Assembly: GCA_947488605.1 (NCBI GenBank)
Contig: CANKZJ010000003.1
Coordinates: 310,001-374,000 of the forward strand
DNA: 64,000 nt
DNA from: an uncultured Paracoccaceae bacterium
GTDB lineage: Bacteria > Pseudomonadota > Alphaproteobacteria > Rhodobacterales > Rhodobacteraceae
Reading direction: 5' to 3'
Below, one piece after another: positions 8,626 to 15,430 of this stretch. The notes below the pieces were generated by a model that saw only the letters and a program-made list of their open reading frames with translations, did no database searches and had not been told where the DNA came from. The position numbers and the translations under genes are program-made. Each line of letters starts with the position of its first letter. Positions within the stretch are counted from its first letter, which is position 1.

Positions 8626-10029
8626 TTATGGCCAAGTTGCGAATGGTTGATTTTTGCCTAATGCGGTCTTGGCCGGTTTGTCTGTATCACGCACAATTTC
8701 GCGCGGCCAGCTGACCTCGACTATGGCGCCACCTGTTGCTTTGCCGGTCCAACTGGCATGTCCGTGACGCCGACTGTTGGAAAATGAAAGTTTTGCACCA
8801 GATCGTTCAAGCAGCGTCTTTGCAATAAAAAGGCCAAGGCCCATACCCTCGTAGCCGGGTCTGCGCGCGCCATCTTCAAGCAGTCTGCGTCGTCGTACAT
8901 ACGGATCGCCAATGCGGCCAATTACAGACTGTGGAAATCCCTGCCCGTCATCAGAAATGCGGACGTCAATCTGTTCGTCTGACCACATCAGTTCAACCAG
9001 TACCTCTGTCTGGGAAAAATCGACAGCATTCTGAATAAGGTTTCGCAGGCCGTGAATGATTTCAGGGCTACGTTGGATGATGGGTTGGGTGTGATTGGCA
9101 CCTTCCATCGGTGTGATGTCGAAGTAGACCGTCTTACCGCGGCTGAGGTGCGGTTCGGCTGCTTCGCGTACAACAGTTTCAACCGGAGCATGGTGCATTT
9201 GAAGATCATCTTTGCCCGCCCGCCCCATTGATTGCAAAATATCGCGGCAGCGGTCGGCCTGTTCGCGAATAAGCTCTGCATCCTCAAGCAGCTCGGGATG
9301 GTTTTGCAGTTCTGACATCAATTCGCTGCTAACAAGCTTAATCGTGGCAAGAGGTGTGCCCAATTCATGCGCTGCTGCCGCAACAACACCGCCCAAATCA
9401 GTCAGCTTCTGTTCGCGGGTCAGGGCGAGTTGCGTAGCGACCAAAGCCTCGCCCATTGCATGCATTTCGGTTGTAACCTGGCGTGCATAAAGCGCTAGAA
9501 ACACGACGCCAATCACAAGAGCGACCCAGAAACCAAACTGAAACAGTACGGGCAGGGCCAGAACGGTGCCTTCGGCGCTGATCAAAGGCAAATTGTAACG
9601 GCTGATGGCAGTCACCAGGCAGATGGTTGTGAGTCCGAGGAAGATCGTGTTCTTTAGATGCAGTACTGTCGCCGCAATCGTTACAGGTGCCAAGATCAGC
9701 ATTGCGAAAGGGTTATTCAGACCGCCTGTGAGGAACAACAAGAGGCTTAGCTGGACGATATCAAAGATAAGCCAAAGCGTTGCTTGGGTTTCTGAAAGCC
9801 GCTTGTTTTCAGGATAAGTATAGCTCGAAATCAAGTTTGCAGCGACAGAGAGAGTGATCGCCATTGCGGCAAGTCCAACCTCGATCTGAATGCCATAAAC
9901 CCGGATTGCTACAAAAATCGCGACGGCCTGTCCGACAACTGCAAACCACCGCAACGCAACAAGGGTCCGCAATCGCACCCAATTGCTGCGCTCCTGTTCT
10001 CGAAAAACCTGGAAGTCGGTGGGCGGCAT
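8626..10029 (-). CDS. regB: RegB/PrrB redox sensor histidine kinase
   Basis: Global redox sensor of photosynthetic alphaproteobacteria: it phosphorylates RegA when the quinone pool is reduced. Six membrane segments occupy about residues 25-185, including the ubiquinone-binding heptapeptide GGLNNPF (residues 102-108). The H-box HELGTPLATIKL has the phospho-accepting His at 221. The redox-active cysteine follows at 261 (ADRCRDILQSMGR), spaced like His225/Cys265 of Rhodobacter. The C-terminal ATPase has N- and G-box motifs (LIQNAVDFS, GMGLGLFIAKTL). The ATG at 10029 gives 467 residues, the family size; the longer upstream frame lacks homology. It is divergent from regA over 178 bases. Confidence 0.96.
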   Translation of the reverse strand: MPPTDFQVFREQERSNWVRLRTLVALRWFAVVGQAVAIFVAIRVYGIQIEVGLAAMAITLSVAANLISSYTYPENKRLSETQATLWLIFDIVQLSLLLFLTGGLNNPFAMLILAPVTIAATVLHLKNTIFLGLTTICLVTAISRYNLPLISAEGTVLALPVLFQFGFWVALVIGVVFLALYARQVTTEMHAMGEALVATQLALTREQKLTDLGGVVAAAAHELGTPLATIKLVSSELMSELQNHPELLEDAELIREQADRCRDILQSMGRAGKDDLQMHHAPVETVVREAAEPHLSRGKTVYFDITPMEGANHTQPIIQRSPEIIHGLRNLIQNAVDFSQTEVLVELMWSDEQIDVRISDDGQGFPQSVIGRIGDPYVRRRRLLEDGARRPGYEGMGLGLFIAKTLLERSGAKLSFSNSRRHGHASWTGKATGGAIVEVSWPREIVRDTDKPAKTALGKNQPFATWP

Positions 10030-10194
10030 GGTCAGTAATCCGATGCGTTTGTTAATGCAAAAGATAAAGCGAAATGCGTGGGATTCAATGCGACCATACA
10101 CATCAGCAGCCGAGCTGCCCGAATTGAAGCAATTCTCGTGGTTTGTGTCGGTTGACCAACAGGCGCATTGGCCTACCTTCACTACACAAATATA

Positions 10195-10207
10195 GGTAGG
10201 GCCGAAA
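10195..10207 (+). promoter_or_regulatory. regA ribosome binding region inside a possible small hairpin
   Basis: The likely Shine-Dalgarno (GGTAGGG, from 10195) lies about six bases before the regA ATG. A perfect complement, CCTACC, occurs at 10172-10177, so a six-pair stem with a 17-base loop could hide the ribosome site. This is seen in the sequence. Regulation by it is only a possibility, and the AT-rich loop makes a weak hairpin. Confidence 0.35.
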
Positions 10208-10759
10208 ATGAGCACCGACGCGCTGGATCTGGGCGAAGACAAAAGCCTTTTGTTGGTTGACGATGACGAAGCATTCTTGCGCCGCTTGGCAAAGGCGATG
10301 GAAAAGCGCGGGTTTGACGTAGAGATGGCAGGATCGGTTGCGGCAGGTCAGGCGATCGCTACCGCTCGCCCGCCTGCATACGCTGTCGTCGACTTGCGTT
10401 TGGAAGACGGCAATGGCCTTGATGTCGTCGAAACGCTCCGCGCGCGGCGTCCCGAAAGCCGTATTGTCGTCCTAACGGGTTATGGTGCCATCGCGACCGC
10501 CGTTGCGGCCGTTAAGATTGGTGCGACTGATTATCTCGCCAAGCCGGCCGATGCGACAGATGTGACAAATGCATTGCTCGCCCATACTGATCAGCTTCCG
10601 CCACCCCCCGAAAACCCGATGAGCGCGGATCGTGTGCGTTGGGAACATATACAGCGGGTTTATGAGCTTTGTGATCGCAACGTGTCTGAAACAGCGCGTA
10701 GATTGTCGATGCACCGACGCACGCTTCAACGTATTCTAGCAAAGCGCAGCCCGCGTTAG
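10208..10759 (+). CDS. regA: RegA/PrrA redox response regulator
   Basis: DNA-binding partner of RegB (183 aa, the usual size). The receiver domain has LLLVDDDEAF (acidic pocket at 18-20) and the phospho-acceptor Asp62 in AVVDLRLEDGNG. Also present are the switch Thr in VVLTGYGAIATAV and the conserved Lys in YLAKPAD. After a proline-rich hinge (PPPPENP) comes the Fis-type helix-turn-helix NVSETARRLSMHRRTLQRIL. RegA normally controls photosynthesis, carbon and nitrogen fixation and respiratory genes. The gene is divergent from regB; the stop codon overlaps that of the convergent LysR gene by four bases. No senC lies between regB and regA, unlike the Rhodobacter arrangement. Confidence 0.96.
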   Translation: MSTDALDLGEDKSLLLVDDDEAFLRRLAKAMEKRGFDVEMAGSVAAGQAIATARPPAYAVVDLRLEDGNGLDVVETLRARRPESRIVVLTGYGAIATAVAAVKIGATDYLAKPADATDVTNALLAHTDQLPPPPENPMSADRVRWEHIQRVYELCDRNVSETARRLSMHRRTLQRILAKRSPR

Positions 10760-11625
10760 GCTGCGGCCAGCAACCACGACTTCAGCGTCTTCGCGCGCGA
10801 CGATAGCACGCCTTTGGGGTGCACGATAAAGTAGCCAAGGCCCGCCGGCTGCTTTTGCAAGAGAGCCACCAGATTGCCCGCCTTGATGTCGTCGGCAACT
10901 AACGCGCTTGATGCGACAGTCAGACACTTCCCTGACCGCACTGCCGCCATAACCATGCCAAAGGTCGCGACCTCGTTGATGGGGCTGGCATCAAGGTCCA
11001 TGCCAGAATGCATTACCCAACGCCGCGCTTCTTTATGAACAACTTCAAATAGCCAAGGTAGCCCGTTTAGGTCGCTAAAGGTTTCGACGGTGCGACCGGC
11101 CACAAGAGATGGCGCTGCGACAACCGTGAAATCTGCCTTCACAAGTGGCGTCGTATCAAGCCCCGGCCAATCACCTTTGCCATAGCGGATCGCGAGATCA
11201 ACGCCATCGCGTTTCAGATCAATGACTTCGATGTTTGGTTGGATCGAAAGACCGAAATCAGGATGCTTTGCCCAAAAGTCTGAAAACCGCGGCATAAGCC
11301 AGTTTTCAGCGAAGCTGGGCGTCACAGAAAGTGTGATGGGGCGGTTTGCAGTATCACGCGCAATTGCATCTACGCCGGCAATGATCTGTGTAAAACCGGC
11401 AGAGAGTTCCGCCGCGAGCTGCCGCCCTGCATCAGTCAGCGCCATGCCCCGCCCTTCGCGGACCAAGAGCGATGTCTTGAGATCGGTTTCCATCATGCGC
11501 ACATGCTGTGCGATAGCTGCATGCGTAACGTTGAGTTCCCTTGCGGCCGCAGAGTAAGACCCGGCGCGCGCCACCGCTTCAAATGCGCGAAGTGCCGAGA
11601 GTGAAGGAATGCCACGCCAATCCAT
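10756..11625 (-). CDS. LysR-family transcriptional regulator, GcvA-like
   Basis: A 289-residue LTTR. The N-terminal winged helix-turn-helix is clear in LSALRAFEAVARAGSYSAAA followed by ELNVTHAAIAQHVRMMETDL. The remainder is the type-2 periplasmic-binding-protein effector domain. The opening WRGIPSLSALRAFEAVAR resembles the GcvA branch. The ATG at 11625 gives the standard N-terminus; the longer frame to 11679 adds an unrelated extension. The target is unknown. The gene is divergent from a doubtful small ORF (11722-11886), and LTTRs often control a divergent neighbour, but nothing here proves that. The effector cannot be read from the sequence. Confidence 0.9.
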   Translation of the reverse strand: MDWRGIPSLSALRAFEAVARAGSYSAAARELNVTHAAIAQHVRMMETDLKTSLLVREGRGMALTDAGRQLAAELSAGFTQIIAGVDAIARDTANRPITLSVTPSFAENWLMPRFSDFWAKHPDFGLSIQPNIEVIDLKRDGVDLAIRYGKGDWPGLDTTPLVKADFTVVAAPSLVAGRTVETFSDLNGLPWLFEVVHKEARRWVMHSGMDLDASPINEVATFGMVMAAVRSGKCLTVASSALVADDIKAGNLVALLQKQPAGLGYFIVHPKGVLSSRAKTLKSWLLAAA

Positions 11626-11721
11626 ATGATAGCCTAACTTACACTTGAGAATTCTTAATGAGTCGGTGAAACCAACCATTGAAAGTATAGATTGTGTATC
11701 TTCACTCGGAAAGGAAAAGCT

Positions 11722-11886
11722 ATGCTTTCATTCTTCTCAAAAATATGGACACCTCGCCCGCACCTACAGCATTGGGATGCGCCAGCGCACTTTCATGTGC
11801 GCCGTGGTCCTCGGAGTAATATCGATTTGGAAAAAGAGGCAGCCGAGCGGCGCCTGAGGTCCATGCGCAACGTTGGGATGTGGTAG
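11722..11886 (+). CDS. Possible small protein of unknown function (54 aa)
   Basis: A short ORF, starting MLSFFSKIWTPRPHLQHWD and ending with an Arg/Glu-rich helix (EKEAAERRLRSMR). It is preceded by a purine-rich ribosome-site candidate (GGAAAGGAAAAG, 11709-11719). It lies divergent from the LysR gene and ends one base before the end of the convergent gspC/N-like gene. I do not recognise the family. Its place between two genes, the good ribosome site and the amphipathic C-terminus argue that it may be real; the small size argues caution. Confidence 0.5.
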   Translation: MLSFFSKIWTPRPHLQHWDAPAHFHVRRGPRSNIDLEKEAAERRLRSMRNVGMW

Positions 11887-12354
11887 CTAGTTGCCTTGGG
11901 TCAGCGAGATGACCTCGCTTGCGCCATCCGGCGTGATCACCGTAACTGAGGTTGGGGTGATCTCTGAGATTTCCCAGTTTTGTATCTTGTCGCCCACACG
12001 GGCGCGAAACAGTTGGGGATTGTTGGATAACTTCATCAATGCGACCTGAACGTTGTCGTTCTCAACGATGCCGGTCAAGCTGAGCGTCACAATGACAGGT
12101 ACCGGCTCTGCGACAGTTGCAATCTCGGGCGGGCGTCGTGTCATATGAAAAAGAGGGCGCGCAAGCAATTCTTGCGCGCCTTGTGTGATCACAGTGTCCG
12201 CGTCAGGCCCAGCAGGTTCCGCGTTAGCGGAATCTTCTGGCAACGAAAGGTTTGGTTCTTGGCCAAGCGGCATCCAAATCACACCAGCAAGCACAATAGC
12301 GAGCAAGCCAGCGGCAAGTGGAACGGTTGTTTGGATATGCGGTGAAAGTGTCAT
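11887..12354 (-). CDS. Type II secretion inner-membrane protein, GspC/GspN-like
   Basis: A 155-residue protein with one N-terminal membrane helix (about residues 11-30) and a proline/acid-rich stretch. A small periplasmic domain follows, with LSLTGIVENDNVQVALMKL and RARVGDKIQNWEISEITPTS, the pattern of the GspC homology (HR) region. HR links the inner-membrane platform to the secretin. There is no PDZ or coiled-coil domain after it, so it is a minimal version. It is the last gene of the gspL-gspM-this group and is two bases from gspM. Both 'GspC' and 'type II secretion protein N' are reasonable labels; I leave the symbol blank. Confidence 0.7.
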   Translation of the reverse strand: MTLSPHIQTTVPLAAGLLAIVLAGVIWMPLGQEPNLSLPEDSANAEPAGPDADTVITQGAQELLARPLFHMTRRPPEIATVAEPVPVIVTLSLTGIVENDNVQVALMKLSNNPQLFRARVGDKIQNWEISEITPTSVTVITPDGASEVISLTQGN

Positions 12355-12356
12355 GG

Positions 12357-12890
12357 CTATCTGGTAAATCCGCTGAGTTTCAACTGGATCGCAAGCGGGC
12401 GATCATCCACGGACCGATTGTTTGAGCGCGCGCGTCTAAGCGTTACACTTTCGACGATGATCTGCGGCTCATGTGCGGCCAGACTTTCAAGGAAACCACC
12501 GAGTTGGCTTTCGAGCACCACACCGTTGAGTGTAAGCGCCATGCGCAATGCACCGTTCAACTGCTCAATTTGATCAGCGCGGATCACTTCAAGCCGGACG
12601 TCATTTTGCTGTGCGAGCGCCTGCATATCCGTTTGCATCTGCGATTGGGCCAACTGTGGTGTTTCTGAGTTGTAAAACTTTGCTTGAACTGCGGGCGCAA
12701 CCTGTTCCGACGCGATACGTTCCGCACGTAAGATCGTCTCTTGTTGTTGTGCGATGTCCGCATATTTGCCGCGTGCGATGTTGGCCAATAGTAAGGTCAG
12801 CAGGATAAGCAAGATCGCCGTGCCAACCACAATAAGTGTGCCGCAGCGGCGCACAAGTGTTGGGTTATGAAACGAAAAACTACTCATCAC
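12357..12890 (-). CDS. gspM: GspM type II secretion platform protein
   Basis: A 177-residue bitopic protein with a short cytoplasmic start, a membrane helix at about residues 17-40 (LIVVGTAILLILLTLLLANI), a coiled segment and a ferredoxin-like periplasmic domain ending with a basic tail. This is the layout of GspM, which pairs with GspL in the inner-membrane platform. Sequence similarity in this family is always low, so the call rests on size, topology and position directly after gspL, with a four-base overlap (12887-12890). No deletion is apparent. Confidence 0.78.
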   Translation of the reverse strand: MMSSFSFHNPTLVRRCGTLIVVGTAILLILLTLLLANIARGKYADIAQQQETILRAERIASEQVAPAVQAKFYNSETPQLAQSQMQTDMQALAQQNDVRLEVIRADQIEQLNGALRMALTLNGVVLESQLGGFLESLAAHEPQIIVESVTLRRARSNNRSVDDRPLAIQLKLSGFTR

Positions 12891-13951
12891 AGTTGTCCGG
12901 TAAGTTGTGCGTTGATACGGAACCGTTCGAGGTTTTGCGTATTGTCGCGGGTCACAGGCGAGCCAAACTCAATATCAGTGACAGATGGCAACATCGCAAG
13001 CAGCCGTGTGATTTCGGCAGCCGAAGGCGCGAAACCAATCAAAGTCAGATCTTCACCATCGATGATGATTTGCTCAAGCCAAACACCATCTGGCAGCGTG
13101 GCCGCGATCGTTCCAATGACAGCAATACGCGCTTCACCCATTGCGCGTCTGTCTTGAAGTCCGCGGGTGACAGCTTGTGCTGCGGCCAGCTGGCTAAGCT
13201 CTGCGTTGGCGCTTTGCGCTTGATCAGCAACCGTTCTGTAGCTGGCGGACTGGGCGATAAAAAGCAGGACCGCAGAGACACAGAAGACAACAAAAGCGGT
13301 CAAAGGCAAACGCAGCATGGGTGGAATACCGGCAAGTTTGCCCAAAGGACCGCTGGCTCTGGAAAGCATTGATGGCTTTTTGAGCCAATCAGGTTCTACC
13401 CCAACACGAAGCCCGCCGTCGTCATCATGACGGCGCGCAAGGTTGATGGTTTTGCCGGTGCCTTCAATCGCGTCGAGGATCCAATCAACGGAACTCTTCA
13501 GGACGATTGCGCCTTCAACCAACCAGTCACCGTTTTCAGTTTCTTGCGCAGACCAGAACCAAACACATTGGTCGCGTTGGATGGGTGACCGGAATTCCAG
13601 TTCTGTCTCGATCATGGCCTGCAGGTCGTTAAATGGACCATTAGGGATCTGAAAACTTAGGTCAAAAGCGGTGCGCCCAGCGAAGACCAGGTCAATTTCT
13701 TTTTCGGGCAGTTCCTCCAATCTTTCGGAGAGTTCTGCCTGATCGGTGAATTCTGTCACGTCTTCATCTAGGCGAAGCGTGTAGGAGTTATCACCAAGAT
13801 AAAGCTCTGGCGGCGGTGCTTTTTTGGGAATTTGCGGTGGCTCATTCAATACCGAAATGCTTGCCGAAGCCAAATTCATGAACTTCGTCAATGTATTGAC
13901 AGACTTTTGGGTCGTCGATGGACTGGATGACATATCGGGAGAAGTCGTCAT
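12887..13951 (-). CDS. gspL: GspL type II secretion platform protein
   Basis: A 354-residue protein with a cytoplasmic actin-like (PilM-type) half to about residue 205 and one membrane helix at about 214-233 (LPLTAFVVFCVSAVLLFIA). A periplasmic PilN-like half follows (LPDGVWLEQIIIDGEDLTLIGF). GspL recruits the GspE ATPase to the membrane and contacts GspM. The N-terminal 45 residues are Ser/Pro-rich and poorly conserved, so the exact start is uncertain. It leads the minus-strand group L-M-C/N, opposite in direction to the gspE-D operon and separated from it by the DUF1800/DUF1501 genes. Confidence 0.8.
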   Translation of the reverse strand: MTTSPDMSSSPSTTQKSVNTLTKFMNLASASISVLNEPPQIPKKAPPPELYLGDNSYTLRLDEDVTEFTDQAELSERLEELPEKEIDLVFAGRTAFDLSFQIPNGPFNDLQAMIETELEFRSPIQRDQCVWFWSAQETENGDWLVEGAIVLKSSVDWILDAIEGTGKTINLARRHDDDGGLRVGVEPDWLKKPSMLSRASGPLGKLAGIPPMLRLPLTAFVVFCVSAVLLFIAQSASYRTVADQAQSANAELSQLAAAQAVTRGLQDRRAMGEARIAVIGTIAATLPDGVWLEQIIIDGEDLTLIGFAPSAAEITRLLAMLPSVTDIEFGSPVTRDNTQNLERFRINAQLTGQL

Positions 13952-13977
13952 TCCGGTGAAAGGCCTTTAAACGAATT

Positions 13978-14006
13978 GCGCTGAGGGGCAGTCTGCCCCT
14001 CAGCGC
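13978..14006 (-). terminator. Perfect 13-bp inverted repeat, likely terminator after the DUF1501 gene
   Basis: Arms GCGCTGAGGGGCA (13978-13990) and TGCCCCTCAGCGC (13994-14006) are perfectly complementary around a three-base loop. The repeat lies 25 bases after the DUF1501 stop and before gspL on the same strand. Only a weak T-rich tract (AATTCGTTT) follows in the minus direction. It could stop or slow transcription, or protect the 3' end of the upstream mRNA. Confidence 0.75.
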
Positions 14007-14031
14007 GATAAACTTCAACAGTGGCTTTAGT

Positions 14032-15393
14032 CTATACTGCCGACTGTCCTTCAAATAGCCCGTGATCTAGGAACTGGTGACCCGGCAAGACTGTCTCGAC
14101 GAGGCCAATATCCATACTCATGTGTTTCACCATGATCTCTGCTACCAGATCGCGATATTCTGTCCGCGTCGGAACAAAGCGGTTCTGGAACAACGCAGCC
14201 CGATCAAGCGTTGTAATATCTGGTGCAATGCCGCCAGTCGTCGGACCACCAAACGCAAACCATGTGCTGCCTTTACCGTGGTCTGTACCGCGGCTGCCGT
14301 TCTCAAGGACGGTACGGCCAAATTCTGTACCAACCAGAACCACAACATTGTCTAGCAAGCCTGAATTCTGCATATCAAGATAGAACGTCAAGAAGTCGTT
14401 GCCGCCTTCAAACATACGCTGGTTGTATCCGTGTGCTGGATCACCAACACCGATACCGTCAGGCACTTGGTTCGAGTGGGAGTCCCAGCCGATGTTCCAG
14501 TCAAGTGCAGCGACTTCAAGCGGCACACCGCTCTTTAGCAACTGCGCTGTCAGGCGGAGGCCTCGGCCAAGGCTTGAGTTTGAATAGTTCATACCTTCAG
14601 CGTTGGGCGTGTCATTTGCACTAGATGCCTGAACTTCTGTGATCGAATCCAACATGATCAGTTGGTTCTCGCTGATTTCGCCTTCAACACCTGGTAGATC
14701 AACCTCGTGAGAAGAGATCTCGCGCATCAACGACGTCAATTGGTTATCGCGGCAACCAACGTTACAGAAATCTTGTGTTGGGTCTTCCAAGCGGAAGTTC
14801 TCGTTATCAAGCGAGAAGTTTGATGCTTGCTGGACGACAGGAACAGTGATTCCACCACGAACTTCTGTGCTCATGCTGTTTTTACCCAGAACAGCGCCAC
14901 GCAGCGGGTGCATATCACGTGTCGTGTTCTGAAGGTAACGGTTCAAATATCCGTCGATTATGTTGTTACGCTGACCAGTTCCAATCCACCGTTGGTTGTC
15001 AAAGTGTGAGCGTCCACCATCATCCATAGCGGTCGAAGGCGCGACCATAAGGCGTCCTTCGTTCCAGATGCGATGTAGACCGACCAAGTTGGGGTTCATC
15101 GCACGATAACCAGTTGCTCCACGAAGAACGGGGTCAACCATGGAAAGCGCGCTGTCGCGTTGATCCATACCAGGCTCAAGAATAGCGATATTGGGCCGGT
15201 GTTCACGATAAAACGGGTCAATCGTTGGTGGAAAAAGGTGCAGACCGTCGGCGCCACCGCGCATAAAGACTTTGAGGAAAGTCTTTTGGTTTGTGGTTTG
15301 GCCAAAGGCAAATTGTGGTGCGCCTGCTACGCCAGCCATGCTTGCAGCGGCTACCATTGCTGAGGACTTCAGAAATTCTCTACGGGTTGTCAA
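14032..15393 (-). CDS. Tat-exported DUF1501 protein (alkaline-phosphatase/sulfatase-like fold)
   Basis: A 453-residue DUF1501 protein. A TTG start at 15393 is chosen because it directly follows a good ribosome site (AGGAAAGG) and yields a clean twin-arginine signal: TTRREFLKSS with Arg4-Arg5, then a hydrophobic Ala-rich stretch and AFGQ cleavage region. Longer in-frame starts run into the preceding gene. Family-type motifs are FMRGGADGLHLFPP, DDGGRSHFDNQ, GTEFGRT and TDHGKGSTWFAFGG, whose Asp/His residues look metal-binding. The enzyme activity of DUF1501 is not established. It lies 37 bases after the DUF1800 gene, its usual partner, inside the type II secretion locus, so secretion of the folded protein is plausible. 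Confidence 0.88.
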   Translation of the reverse strand: MTTRREFLKSSAMVAAASMAGVAGAPQFAFGQTTNQKTFLKVFMRGGADGLHLFPPTIDPFYREHRPNIAILEPGMDQRDSALSMVDPVLRGATGYRAMNPNLVGLHRIWNEGRLMVAPSTAMDDGGRSHFDNQRWIGTGQRNNIIDGYLNRYLQNTTRDMHPLRGAVLGKNSMSTEVRGGITVPVVQQASNFSLDNENFRLEDPTQDFCNVGCRDNQLTSLMREISSHEVDLPGVEGEISENQLIMLDSITEVQASSANDTPNAEGMNYSNSSLGRGLRLTAQLLKSGVPLEVAALDWNIGWDSHSNQVPDGIGVGDPAHGYNQRMFEGGNDFLTFYLDMQNSGLLDNVVVLVGTEFGRTVLENGSRGTDHGKGSTWFAFGGPTTGGIAPDITTLDRAALFQNRFVPTRTEYRDLVAEIMVKHMSMDIGLVETVLPGHQFLDHGLFEGQSAV

Positions 15394-15430
15394 TTTAGAA
15401 ACCTTTCCTATTCGGGTTGGAGCCGATTGC

